DNA of 21,169 nucleotides from Acidobacteriota bacterium (GTDB lineage: Bacteria > Acidobacteriota > Terriglobia > UBA7540): the NCBI GenBank assembly GCA_021789565.1, contig JAJYJL010000016.1:404-21572 (forward strand), written 5' to 3'. The position numbers and the translations under genes were made by a program. Shown one piece after another: positions 1 to 7,585 of the stretch (the first letter of the stretch is position 1; the number at the start of each line of letters is the position of its first letter). The notes under the pieces are model-generated. The model saw nothing but the letters and a program-made list of their open reading frames with translations. It had not been told where the DNA came from and ran no database searches.

Positions 1-9
1 CCGCCAGCT

Positions 10-90
10 TCCCATCCTTGCATGGGCCGTTACGCGTCAATGCGCCCACCCTGACGGATAACGTCCACGCCCGCATAAAGAGCAAAGGGA
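10..90 (-). repeat. possible decayed copy of the dispersed intergenic repeat
   Basis: Read on the minus strand, this stretch contains a TGCTCTTT followed by ATGCGGGCGTGGA. That resembles the tail of the copies at 4762-4900 (GCTCTAAGTGCGTGCAGGCGTGGGA) and 20268-20400. It begins right after the stop codon of the radical SAM gene. The match is short and gapped, so the assignment is weak; no gene is seen in these first 93 bases. Confidence 0.22.
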
Positions 91-93
91 TAC

Positions 94-1464
94 CTAGAAC
101 GCAGCCGTCTCTTCCTGCAAATCAGCGGTTTCCTGCTCAACCGTGCAGCGACTGAGTTCGATCTCCAATTGGCCCTCGACGCGTCTTGCGTATGGGATGA
201 AATGATGTCCTGACAACAGCATCGCAAATCCCAGGCTGAGCTTGCGCGGATCGAAAATCCAGCGCCCGAGGAGCTGGAACAAGAATTTCCAGTACGCCCC
301 GCGGTAATTGGAGAGCAAGCCCTGGCGAACGATAGAGCGGGCGAAGACCCCAAGAATTGGCCCCAGCGGGATTGCGGGCGCCTTTTGCGGCTCGCGGGCC
401 TTCCACTGCACAAGCGACCGATAGCAGCGATCGTAAAAGGCCGAGGGCGCATACAAGGAGGAGAGGACCTCGCGAAATCCCTTCAGCAGAACAGGCAGCG
501 GCAAAACAGTTTTGAAGTTGGGTGGATCGAAGTTGCTGGTGGCCGTGGTATCCATCAGCAACCGGCCTTCTTTCAGCATCCGATCGTAAAGCGGAGTGGT
601 GGGAGGCGCGATCAGAAATCCGGCCATGGCCCATGGGATGGCCGCCCGTTTAATAAACTCTTTCTGCTGTTCGAAGATTTCCTCGGTGTCGGAATCGAAC
701 CCGATGATGAAGCCTGCCGTCACCCAGAGGCCCTGGCTCTGGATGAAGTGAATGCAATCCAGGGGGTCGCGCCGCAGGTTTTGGAATTTCTTTGCTTCCG
801 CCAGGGATTGGGGTGAAGGGCTCTCGATTCCGATAAAAACGAAAAAGAAGTTTGCCTTCACCATGGCCTCAATCAGTTCCGGTTTCTGGGCAAGATCAAT
901 CGAGGCTTCGGTATAAAAAAACATCGGATAGCCGCGGCGTTTCTGCCATTCCTGAAGTTCGAGCGAGAGTTCGAGGGCCCGTTTGTGGTTGCCGATAAAA
1001 TTGTCGTCAACGATAAAGACCTGGTCGCGCCAGCCCAGCTCATACAAGGCGTCCAGTTCGGCCATCAACTGGGCGGGGCCCTTGGTTCGGGGCCTCCTGC
1101 CGTAAATGGTGATGATGTCGCAGAATTCGCACTGGAACGGGCAGCCGCGGGAGAACTGAACGGCCATCGAGCCGTACTTGTCCATTTTGAGCAGATCAAA
1201 CCGGGGCAGCGGGGTGTGGCTGACGTCCGGCTTTTCCTTCACCTTGTAGAGTCGCCGGGAGGCGCCGCGCTCAAGGTCGGAAGCGATCTCAGAAAAAACC
1301 TCGTCAGGCTCACCCACCACCACATGGTCCGCCAGTCGAAGCAGCAATTCCGGCTCGCTGCTGGCAAAGGGGCCGCCGACGATCGTCCGCCTTCCCAGCG
1401 CCCGGGCCCTGAGGAGGATTTCGCGAATGTCATCCTTCTGGACGCGCATACCGCTGACCATCAC
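94..1464 (-). CDS. B12-binding radical SAM protein, C-terminal part (DUF4070-like tail)
   Basis: This reading frame holds the end of a cobalamin-binding domain (VMVSGMRVQK, then IVGGPFASSEPE), followed by a radical SAM domain. Numbered from the GTG at 1464, the iron-sulfur motif CPFQCEFC is at residues 108-115, with cysteines 108, 112 and 115. GGRDQ-type strands follow as VFIVDDNFIGN and FFFVFIGIESPSP. The last 150 residues (NFDPPNFKTVLP, then FREVLSSLYAPSAFYDRCYR) resemble the DUF4070 tail found in radical SAM methylase-like proteins, including hopanoid methylases; the substrate here is unknown. The natural N-terminus lies in another frame at 1518-1748, so this is probably not a complete gene as sequenced. 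Between the frameshift and 1464, frame-compatible sequence reads LIDRSFEDLLDADILWADL, which is normal for the family. The 456 residues given start at the first usable in-frame start codon. Confidence 0.85.
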   Translation of the reverse strand: MMVSGMRVQKDDIREILLRARALGRRTIVGGPFASSEPELLLRLADHVVVGEPDEVFSEIASDLERGASRRLYKVKEKPDVSHTPLPRFDLLKMDKYGSMAVQFSRGCPFQCEFCDIITIYGRRPRTKGPAQLMAELDALYELGWRDQVFIVDDNFIGNHKRALELSLELQEWQKRRGYPMFFYTEASIDLAQKPELIEAMVKANFFFVFIGIESPSPQSLAEAKKFQNLRRDPLDCIHFIQSQGLWVTAGFIIGFDSDTEEIFEQQKEFIKRAAIPWAMAGFLIAPPTTPLYDRMLKEGRLLMDTTATSNFDPPNFKTVLPLPVLLKGFREVLSSLYAPSAFYDRCYRSLVQWKAREPQKAPAIPLGPILGVFARSIVRQGLLSNYRGAYWKFLFQLLGRWIFDPRKLSLGFAMLLSGHHFIPYARRVEGQLEIELSRCTVEQETADLQEETAAF

Positions 1465-1517
1465 GAGATCGGCCCAAAGGATGTCCGCATCGAGTAAGTC
1501 CTCAAAGCTGCGGTCGA

Positions 1518-1748
1518 TCAGTCTTTCGGGCAGAGCGCGGCCACAGTCAGCAGGCCCAGCGGCGGCTGTTCGGTCCTCATGGGAACCATATCCCGGATCC
1601 CGTCGAAGCTCCAGAACGAGGACGGAAAGCGTGGCCAGACCATAAGGACCTTGAGGGCCGGGCCGAGCGGACGAAAGCGCGGCGCCTCCCCCGAGTTATT
1701 TGTAGCCTCAAGCCCTGGCAGCTCGTAAAACTCAGACGACTTCAACAT
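1518..1748 (-). pseudogene. N-terminal fragment of the same B12-binding radical SAM gene, cut by a frameshift
   Basis: The 76-residue frame starts at an ATG at 1746-1748 with a purine-rich ribosome site (GGAGAAGAAGAG) just upstream. From residue about 32 it reads KVLMVWPRFPSSFWSF, then PPLGLLTVAALCPKD, which is the usual beginning of a cobalamin-binding domain in radical SAM/DUF4070 proteins. It then hits a TGA at 1518-1520. Relatives typically continue with W-x-x-R-L-I/V-D, and RLIDRSFEDL is present in the other frame directly after. The break therefore removes about four residues and shifts the frame. A 13-base deletion between two CTG triplets would explain both. It could be a true pseudogene or an assembly error. 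Confidence 0.75.
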
Positions 1749-1767
1749 CTCTTCTTCTCCGGTGGGC

Positions 1768-2259
1768 TTAAACGGGCCGGCAATAAAATTGCTCCGGCCG
1801 GTCGTGCCTGGGGAATTTCCGGGATTTCCACCCGGCGCCTTCGGATACCGACTTGTCTTCCTTGGACCTCGCGGCGCAGAACAGGCCCGGCGTCAACCAC
1901 AAGTTCGGCTGGCCATGGTTCGTTACCTGCAGCGGAGGCCGATCTGGCTTCAGAAGCAACATCCAGATTTGTCGCATGCCATTGATCGTAACCTGATTGC
2001 CTGGATTGTAAAGCAGAATCTCCATTGGATTTTGCCCCCAAGGAAACTCCAGGAGGGCGCCGGACACGCTGTCGCCCGCAGTGCCATTCGAGCCCCCACT
2101 GCGGGACGAAGAGCAATCCTCATCTCCGGGTCCGCATGCGCTTGTGGTAACACCCTGGAGAGCCAGCCCCGTTCCTATGCTGGCATACCGGCAAAAAGAA
2201 ACTGTTCTGTATGGAACAGTGGGGAAAATTTCAGCACCGGGGGCGCAGGACCCGTTCAA
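1768..2259 (-). CDS. doubtful hypothetical protein
   Basis: A 163-codon open frame starts with TTG two bases after the stop of the Crp/Fnr-type gene. There is no clear ribosome site. I do not recognise the product. The middle of the frame (about residues 60-130) looks more protein-like than the competing frames: it is poor in arginine and includes LLEFPWGQNPMEILLYNPG and QPNLWLTPGLFCAARS. The ends look like non-coding sequence, and the 3' end runs up to a hairpin. It may be a real small gene with a later ATG start, a decayed gene, or a chance frame. No domain, signal peptide or membrane segment is convincing. Apart from this frame the 2260-1749 interval shows no gene. Confidence 0.2.
   Translation of the reverse strand: MNGSCAPGAEIFPTVPYRTVSFCRYASIGTGLALQGVTTSACGPGDEDCSSSRSGGSNGTAGDSVSGALLEFPWGQNPMEILLYNPGNQVTINGMRQIWMLLLKPDRPPLQVTNHGQPNLWLTPGLFCAARSKEDKSVSEGAGWKSRKFPRHDRPEQFYCRPV
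1775..1799. other. GC-rich hairpin upstream of the radical SAM gene
   Basis: GGCCGG and CAAT pair with ATTG and CCGGCC, with a two-base bulge (CT) on one side and a three-base loop. It lies between the weak frame ending at 1768 and the radical SAM start at 1748. No T-run follows on either strand, so a classical intrinsic terminator is unlikely. Similar GGCAATTTTGCCGG patterns occur at about 15728-15742 and 20100-20113, so it may be a repeat scrap. Confidence 0.3.
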
Positions 2260-2260
2260 A

Positions 2261-2917
2261 TCAGTCGCGGAGGGCCATTCGCAGGAGCGAATTATTAACC
2301 TTCAGGCCGCCGTTGTATTCGATGAAGCCCAGCTTTCTGAACTTGTTCAGAAAGGAGCTCACCCGGGGCCGGCTGGCGCCAACCATCTGCGCCAAAGTCT
2401 CCTGGCTGATCCTGGGAATCACAGCCTGGGCCTTGCCCTCCTGGCCGAAGTTGGCTAAAAGCAGGAGAACCCGGGCCAGCCTCTTCTCCGTGGAATTGAA
2501 AAGCTGATCCACGAGGTCCTCTTCCACCCGGACGGTCCGGGCCAGAGTGTAGGACACGAAGCAGTCCGCAAATTCGGCGTCCTCGTGAAGCAGGCGCACG
2601 ACGGCCGCTTTCTCAAAACGCAGTATGGTCGAATTCCCAATGGAGGTGGCGCTCGCCATCCGCAAGGGGTGTCCCGCCACCAGGCTGCTTTCGCCGAAAA
2701 ACTGGCCAGCCTCAACCATGCCAATCACCGCTTCCTTGCCACGCTTGGATACCACCGTCATTTTGACTTCGCCCTTCTGCAGGTAAAATACCGAGTCAGC
2801 CGCATCCCCTTGTGAGAAAATGCGTTCCTTGTTGCGAAATTCGTGAACGGATTTTCCCTTCAAGAGCTTTCCCAGAAAAGTGTCCGGGAGAATGGAGGCT
2901 GTTGGTTTGCGTGGCAT
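2261..2917 (-). CDS. Crp/Fnr-family transcriptional regulator
   Basis: The 218 residues match the family's normal length and two-domain order. An N-terminal cyclic-nucleotide-binding-like beta barrel covers about residues 15-125 (IFSQGDAADSVFYLQKGEVK, then GQFFGESSLVAG). A long dimer helix follows at about 125-155, then a winged helix at about 168-215 (ISQETLAQMVGASRPRVSSF, with the recognition helix around residues 180-192). Only one cysteine (119) is present, so it cannot carry an Fnr-type iron-sulfur cluster; the ligand is unknown. The phosphate-binding stretch is only loosely like that of E. coli Crp, so cAMP binding is not assured. The ATG at 2915-2917 has AGAAGG upstream. It stands alone on its strand and may control nearby genes, but no operator can be assigned. 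Confidence 0.92.
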   Translation of the reverse strand: MPRKPTASILPDTFLGKLLKGKSVHEFRNKERIFSQGDAADSVFYLQKGEVKMTVVSKRGKEAVIGMVEAGQFFGESSLVAGHPLRMASATSIGNSTILRFEKAAVVRLLHEDAEFADCFVSYTLARTVRVEEDLVDQLFNSTEKRLARVLLLLANFGQEGKAQAVIPRISQETLAQMVGASRPRVSSFLNKFRKLGFIEYNGGLKVNNSLLRMALRD

Positions 2918-3059
2918 AAAGCGTTTTCAGCCTTCTGCTTTTGCGCCGAAGGTTGGCCTCCGGCATTCATTTGGCCGAAGCTTGTATCCGGCCAATGCAG
3001 TCATATTGTCGCGCTTTCCGGCCGGATTTTTCAACTGCTGGATGTAACATCTCCAATCA

Positions 3060-3265
3060 GCCGGCTTCAACACCGAAACAGGAAAGTGGGCTCCCGTTCC
3101 AGCCAGTTCAGGACCCCGATCCAGGCAGATACTACCTTCCGATTTCCGCTGGGCGCCCAGCGGATTCCGAAGGCCTATCTCGGAAAGCGGGCATTTCATG
3201 GCGGTACGGCGCCAGGAAGTGCGCCCGCATCGGCAGGTCAGAAAGCCGGTGTTTATTGGTGCCGG
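3060..3265 (+). repeat. dispersed intergenic repeat, copy A (5' and middle part)
   Basis: This stretch aligns by eye with 20072-20290. Shared blocks in order include GCCGGC, GATCCAG, TGGGCGC, TCTCGGAAAG then GGGCATT, CCAGGA then GTGCGCCCG, and ATCG. The differences are substitutions and short gaps, as expected from an old repeat family. The copy lies between the Crp/Fnr-type gene and the 46-residue gene and contains no credible reading frame. The tail seen in copies B, C and D is absent or unrecognisable here. Confidence 0.65.
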
Positions 3266-3285
3266 CCCCATTTTTAAGGTATATT
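3256..3285 (+). promoter_or_regulatory. possible promoter for the 46-residue gene
   Basis: A TATATT at 3280-3285 lies in an AT-rich patch that is unusual for this GC-rich region. TTGGTG stands 18 bases upstream as a poor -35 match. A start about seven bases after the TATATT would give a leader of roughly 120 bases ahead of the small gene at 3415. Confidence 0.25.
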
Positions 3286-3414
3286 TTCGGGCGACTGAAG
3301 GCGTAGAGATTGGCAAGAGTGTGGGGCGGCGGCTGCCGCTGGAACGAGCCGGCGGGCGCGACACCGGCGGTCGACGGGAAATCCGCATTTCGAAATCACT
3401 TGAGGGAGGGAAAG

Positions 3415-3555
3415 ATGATGAGCAGGACCCTTTCAAATTTCATGCTTGTTTTGATGGCCGTTGCGCTGACGGACGGCGGCGGTCCCGATATGCCCAACAT
3501 GGAGGAAATGACCCGCGCCACTACCTATCAGGCCCTCATCAACCTCCGAAAGTAG
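3415..3555 (+). CDS. 46-residue hydrophobic small protein, unknown function
   Basis: A strong ribosome site, GAGGGAGGGAAAG, sits directly before a double ATG at 3415-3420, which supports translation of this short frame. The product starts MMSRTLSNFMLVLMAVALTD, one hydrophobic stretch at about residues 6-18, then a short acidic and polar tail ending in LINLRK. It could be a membrane-inserted small protein or a secreted peptide, although the hydrophobic core is short for a full membrane helix and no clear cleavage site is seen. I do not recognise a family. An in-frame TTG at 3310 would add 35 residues, but those look non-coding and lack a ribosome site. The gene points toward the zinc-ribbon gene, with 46 bases between the two stop codons. 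Confidence 0.5.
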   Translation: MMSRTLSNFMLVLMAVALTDGGGPDMPNMEEMTRATTYQALINLRK

Positions 3556-3601
3556 CGGCGGCCCATGCCGCGACAGGCTCCGAAGGTGATCCGACGAAGC
3601 T

Positions 3602-4636
3602 TTAACCAGGGAATGAATGCAGGAAGCGGAACAGTTGGGGATGCTCGAAAATGCTGGCGCTCATTATTGCCGAGGATGCGGAAAACGCGTCTCGCAGATC
3701 TTCCAGCCTGTTCTCCCGCCCGCCGGTCCAGATTTTCTTGAGCTCTTCAAGGGCCTCTCGCTCGATTTCCTCGGGCTTCATCCCTACTTCCTCAGACCAC
3801 AAATAGTCCGTTAATGATTTGAATTCGCCTCGATCAAGCCACATCCCATGGCAATGCGGGCACCAGTCGATGATGATGGAAGACTTCCCGAAAACCACTG
3901 AGACCATCTTGATACTCTTGCACTTCACACACAGGCGGTCTGTTACCCTGGCGCTGGCCTCTCCAATGGCCTCGATTTCATCATTCATCCAGCGCATCGA
4001 ACCATGCCGGAGTTTGTCTTTCAACTCCCGCAGCTCATCTTTCACCAGCCAGATGCCCTTGCACTTCGGACAGCCTTCAAAACGCATTCTAAACACCTTG
4101 TAGTTGTTAAGATGCGTTCCGCAAGCCGGACAGACATCGCTGGTCGCCCCTTCCTCCTTGGCGCCCTTGATCGGCATCACTTCCCGGTGAAAATCGGCCG
4201 CGTCACTCTCTTTCCTGATTCGCTTGTACCAATAAGGCACGTGGACATTGTTCACAAAATCCGAAAACCCCTTGCCCGTGACGGGCATAATTTTCTTTAG
4301 CTTCTTGTCAATAATATTCAGCTCACCGCCGTCAAGCCAGAATCCGCCACAGTTGTCACAGCGGTGCAAAATGATGTCCGGGTAGCCCAAAAACCGTACT
4401 CGATCGAGATCAGAATTATCGCACCGCGGACACTTCATCGGTTTGGCATCTGGCTTGTCATCTTTCTCCTGTGAGCAATATTCAATGCTTCCTTCAACTT
4501 GAAAAGCCATCTTGTCCAGTTCACCGGCGTCCAGCCACAAACTTCCGCACTTTTCGCAGGTGTCGTAGAATATCTCGCCGTGCTTGGTTTTAACGTCGTC
4601 GTTTACCATCTCTGTTCCACAGTTTAAGCACATCAT
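3602..4636 (-). CDS. protein with four TFIIB-like zinc ribbons
   Basis: The 344 residues contain four copies of a CxxC ... CxxCxxxWL unit (zf-TFIIB family). The cysteine pairs are 3/6 with 27/30, 69/72 with 93/96, 169/172 with 189/192, and 236/239 with 259/262. Each second knuckle is followed by the family signature: WLDAGEL, WLDGGEL, WLVKDEL and WLDRGEF. The third is the most diverged. All sixteen cysteines are present, so four structural zinc sites are likely. No signal peptide or membrane segment is seen. The last 75 residues are charged and helical. Most family members I know have one or two units. The exact role is unknown; nucleic-acid or protein binding is only suggested by the fold. 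The start is the first of two ATGs, with GAGGG about nine bases upstream. Confidence 0.9.
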   Translation of the reverse strand: MMCLNCGTEMVNDDVKTKHGEIFYDTCEKCGSLWLDAGELDKMAFQVEGSIEYCSQEKDDKPDAKPMKCPRCDNSDLDRVRFLGYPDIILHRCDNCGGFWLDGGELNIIDKKLKKIMPVTGKGFSDFVNNVHVPYWYKRIRKESDAADFHREVMPIKGAKEEGATSDVCPACGTHLNNYKVFRMRFEGCPKCKGIWLVKDELRELKDKLRHGSMRWMNDEIEAIGEASARVTDRLCVKCKSIKMVSVVFGKSSIIIDWCPHCHGMWLDRGEFKSLTDYLWSEEVGMKPEEIEREALEELKKIWTGGRENRLEDLRDAFSASSAIMSASIFEHPQLFRFLHSFPG

Positions 4637-4681
4637 TGCGTATTACCCTCCACGGTGCGGCATGAAGACATGGCCTGCTAA

Positions 4682-4710
4682 TTTATATCCAGCGTTTCCC
4701 TGGCACGATA
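4682..4710 (-). promoter_or_regulatory. possible promoter or operator of the zinc-ribbon gene
   Basis: On the minus strand TATAAA (4687 to 4682) is a good -10-like element about 46 bases upstream of the start codon. No good -35 element is seen. The same patch carries an imperfect dyad with ATATC and GATAT ends and internal CAG/CTG (about 4685-4711), which could be a protein-binding site. Confidence 0.25.
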
Positions 4711-4761
4711 TGGAATAAGAAAGGAAACATCGGTGAACGATTCTACCAGATTGGATAACTG

Positions 4762-4900
4762 AAGTGGTCACAAACGGACGAATGGCCAACCCGTTCCCCG
4801 CTCTAAGTGCGTGCAGGCGTGGGAAGGAAAGTGGAAACGACAGAGCAAAGGAAATCGCTCACTGAACAACCAGCCGGGGACGAATTATCTGACGACGATC
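4762..4900 (+). repeat. dispersed intergenic repeat, copy B (tail part)
   Basis: It aligns with 20268-20400. GAAGTGGTCACAAACGGACG corresponds to GAAGCGGGACAAACCAACGG, and both share GTTCCC/GTTCCCC with GCTCT, AGAGCAAA, ACTGAACAACCAG and GACGAA. The longest exact block is ACTGAACAACCAG. The copy lies between the zinc-ribbon gene's start and the end of sdhB. An open frame at 4807-4989 merely reads through it and is not accepted as a gene. Confidence 0.7.
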
Positions 4901-4913
4901 AGGTTTGCATTAC

Positions 4914-4933
4914 ACGTCTCCCGAGGGGGACGT
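4914..4933 (-). terminator. terminator-like hairpin downstream of sdhB
   Basis: ACGTCTCCC and GGGGGACGT form a nine-base stem with one G-T pair and a very tight turn, about 75 bases beyond the sdhB stop. No T-run follows on the minus strand, so it may slow polymerase or stabilise the 3' end rather than act as a full intrinsic terminator. Confidence 0.35.
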
Positions 4934-5006
4934 CATGGATTGGCTGTATAAATGTTGCTGGATGCCCGGCCAGGCCATTACCCGTCTGACCGCTGCAAGC
5001 AGGTGA

Positions 5007-5774
5007 TTATCGATTTGCAGCCCGTCTGTCGCGCCTGCCGAGGAGAGAATTGAACAGCATTCTCAGAATATCGAAATAGCGGTCGACGACGCGTTCTTTA
5101 AGAGGAATGATGGCGTTGTCGGTGATGCGAATTTCTTCCGGGCAAACCTTGGTACAGCACTTCGTGATATTGCAAAACCCGATGCCGTCGGCGTTTTTCA
5201 AATCTTCAACCCGGTCTTCAATATCCATGGGATGCATATCGAGCGACGCGGCGTAGACAAAGAACCGCGGCCCGACGAATTGCTGATGCAGGTGGTGCTC
5301 GCGCAGCACGTGGCAAACGTTCTGGCAAAGGAAGCACTCAATACACTTGTGAAATTCCTGGATGCGGTCAACATCCTCCTGGATCATCCGCCAGGTGCCG
5401 TCGGGAAAGTCCGGCTTGCGCGGCCTGAAAGGCTTGATCTTTTTCTTGACCTCATAGTTCCAGGATACGTCGGTGACCAGGTCCTTGACCAAAGGGAAGG
5501 TCCGCATGGGTTGGATGGTAATGGGCGCATCCAGAGGAAGCTGGCTCAATCGCGTCATGCACATCAGCTTCGGCATGCCGTTGATTTCCGCCGAGCATGA
5601 ACCGCATCTTCCAACCTTGCAGTTCCAGCGAACGGCCAGGTCCTGCGCCTGCTTCGCCTGGATTTCATGAACCGCGTCAAGCACCACCATTCCCGGTGAA
5701 ATCTCCGTTGTATAGTCCCGGTACTCGCCACCGCCGGAATCGCCGCGCCAGATCCTGAAGGTTGCCGTCGCCAT
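5007..5774 (-). CDS. sdhB: succinate dehydrogenase iron-sulfur subunit
   Basis: SdhB passes electrons from the flavin of SdhA to the membrane subunit through three iron-sulfur clusters. At 255 residues it has the normal length. The N-terminal ferredoxin domain has cysteines 52, 57, 60 and 72 for [2Fe-2S] (CKVGRCGSC). The C-terminal domain has CIECFLCQNVC at 144-154 and CNITKCCTKVCPE at 201-213. By the E. coli pattern, cysteines 144, 147, 150 and 211 hold [4Fe-4S], and 154, 201 and 207 hold [3Fe-4S]. All expected ligands are present. The ATG shares its A with the sdhA stop codon (TAATG), which indicates translational coupling in an sdhC-sdhA-sdhB operon. It is the last gene of the operon. Confidence 0.97.
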   Translation of the reverse strand: MATATFRIWRGDSGGGEYRDYTTEISPGMVVLDAVHEIQAKQAQDLAVRWNCKVGRCGSCSAEINGMPKLMCMTRLSQLPLDAPITIQPMRTFPLVKDLVTDVSWNYEVKKKIKPFRPRKPDFPDGTWRMIQEDVDRIQEFHKCIECFLCQNVCHVLREHHLHQQFVGPRFFVYAASLDMHPMDIEDRVEDLKNADGIGFCNITKCCTKVCPEEIRITDNAIIPLKERVVDRYFDILRMLFNSLLGRRDRRAANR

Positions 5775-7585
5775 TATTTCATCTCCTCGATCACCTGTTT
5801 GAGTTCCGCCGTCATTTCCGGCAGGGGCTCACGGGAGATTTGCATTTCCCCGCCCGGCCCCCGGCGAACCACAAGGTTACATTTCCCGGTGGCATCATCG
5901 CGGTCCGGATAATCGTCACGGAAATGCGCGCCCCGGCTTTCCTTCCGTTCGATGGCCGCCCTGGTGATGGCCTCGGAAATCAGCAGAAGGTTTGAAAGGT
6001 CCACCGCCGTGTGCCAGCCGGGGTTGTACTCCCGGTTTCCCAGCACGCCCGCCTGGGCGGCGCGCGTTTTCAATTGCTGAAGTTCATCGAGCGCTTTTTT
6101 CAACTCTTCCTCGCGCCGAACGATTCCCACCAGGTCCTGCATGGTCTCCTGCAAATCACGCTGGATGAGGAACGGGCTCTCCCCTGAAGGGCGGTCGAAG
6201 GGTTCGAGCGCCTGGCGCGCAGCCGCCTCCACTTCTTCGGGATTCACCTCGCCGGCCCGGTGCTCGAGCGCAAAGGCGGCGGCGTGGGCGCCCGCGCGTT
6301 TGCCGAAAACCAGCAGGTCTGAAAGCGAGTTGCCGCCCAGGCGGTTGGCACCGTGCAAACCGGCAGCGCACTCGCCGGCCGCAAACAATCCCGGCACGGT
6401 TGACATCTGGCTTTCAGGATTAACCCGCACGCCGCCCATCATGTAATGCGTTGTGGGCCCCACTTCCATCGGCTCTTTTGTAATATCGATATCCGCCAGT
6501 TGTTTGAACTGGTGGTACATGCTGGGGAGCTTCCTTTTAATGTGCTCCGCCGAGTTCGGCATTTTTTCTTTGATCCAGGCGATATCCAGAAACACGCCCC
6601 CGTGCGGACTGCCCCGCCCTTCGCGGACCTCCCGCACAATGGCCCGGGCCACGTGATCGCGGGTGAGCAGTTCCGGCGGACGGCGCGCCGACCGGTCGCC
6701 CTGGGTATACCTCCAGCCCTCTTCGGGGTTATCAGCAGTCTGACTCTTGTAAAGCGGAGGGATGTCGTCAAACATGAACCTCCGCCCCACCTTGTTCTTT
6801 AAAACGCCCCCTTCCCCACGGACACCTTCGGTCACCAGAATGCCGCGCACACTGGGAGGCCACACCATTCCGGTGGGATGAAACTGCACAAACTCCATGT
6901 CTCTCAGTTCCGCTCCCGCGCGATAGGCAAGCGCCAGCCCGTCCGCTGTATACTCCCAACTGTTGCTGGTGATCTTGAAAGCCCGTCCGATGCCGCCCGT
7001 TGCCAGCACCACGGCCCTGGCCGGGTAGAGATGGAAACGTCCCCGCTCGCGGTCGTAGCCGAAGGCGCCCACCACGCGGTCGCCGTCTTTCAGCAATGTG
7101 AGGATGACGCACTCCATGTGGACGTCGATTCCCTGGTGGACCCCGTGGTCCTGCAAGGTGCGGATCATTTCAAGGCCGGTGCGGTCACCCACGTGGGCCA
7201 GGCGCGGATATTTGTGGCCGCCAAAGTTCCGCTGCAGGATTTTTCCCTGCGCCGTGCGGTCAAACACCGCTCCCCAGGCCTCCAGCTCGCGGACGCAATC
7301 CGGCGCTTCCTGCGCATGGAGCTGGGCCATGCGCGGGTCATTCAGATATTGGCCGCCGCGCATGGTGTCGGCAAAGTGGACCTTCCAGTTGTCGCGCTCG
7401 TCCACGTTGGCCAGTGCCGCCGCAATGCCTCCTTCTGCCATCACCGTATGGGCTTTGCCCAGCAGGCTCTTGGTGACAACCCCAACGGACACGCCCGCCG
7501 CAGAGGCTGCAATGGCGGCGCGAAGTCCCGCTCCCCCCGCCCCGATCACCAGAACGTCGTGCTCGTGGACCTGGTATTCCGGCAT
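5774..7585 (-). CDS. sdhA: succinate dehydrogenase/fumarate reductase flavoprotein subunit
   Basis: SdhA oxidises succinate to fumarate at a covalently bound FAD on the membrane surface. The 603 residues start MPEYQVHEHDVLVIGAGGAG, with the FAD-binding Rossmann motif at about 13-24. The His of AHTVMAEGG (residue 46) fits the covalent FAD attachment site. Further family signatures are FVQFHPTG, TEGVRGEGG, PTTHYMMGGV with the active-site His, and HGANRLGGNSL near the C-terminus. I chose the ATG at 7583-7585 because it overlaps the sdhC stop by one base and follows GGAGG. The open frame continues 132 codons further upstream, but that part only shadows sdhC. Family length and the Rossmann motif position agree with the shorter form. 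Confidence 0.97.
   Translation of the reverse strand: MPEYQVHEHDVLVIGAGGAGLRAAIAASAAGVSVGVVTKSLLGKAHTVMAEGGIAAALANVDERDNWKVHFADTMRGGQYLNDPRMAQLHAQEAPDCVRELEAWGAVFDRTAQGKILQRNFGGHKYPRLAHVGDRTGLEMIRTLQDHGVHQGIDVHMECVILTLLKDGDRVVGAFGYDRERGRFHLYPARAVVLATGGIGRAFKITSNSWEYTADGLALAYRAGAELRDMEFVQFHPTGMVWPPSVRGILVTEGVRGEGGVLKNKVGRRFMFDDIPPLYKSQTADNPEEGWRYTQGDRSARRPPELLTRDHVARAIVREVREGRGSPHGGVFLDIAWIKEKMPNSAEHIKRKLPSMYHQFKQLADIDITKEPMEVGPTTHYMMGGVRVNPESQMSTVPGLFAAGECAAGLHGANRLGGNSLSDLLVFGKRAGAHAAAFALEHRAGEVNPEEVEAAARQALEPFDRPSGESPFLIQRDLQETMQDLVGIVRREEELKKALDELQQLKTRAAQAGVLGNREYNPGWHTAVDLSNLLLISEAITRAAIERKESRGAHFRDDYPDRDDATGKCNLVVRRGPGGEMQISREPLPEMTAELKQVIEEMK

Noticed and set aside
2261..2917. Oxygen-sensing Fnr assignment
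   Set aside because: Only one cysteine is present, so the iron-sulfur ligands of Fnr are missing; the broader Crp/Fnr family call is kept.
2927..3436. 169-codon minus-strand frame and the overlapping plus-strand frames
   Set aside because: They lie over repeat copy A, have no ribosome sites and no protein-like stretches.
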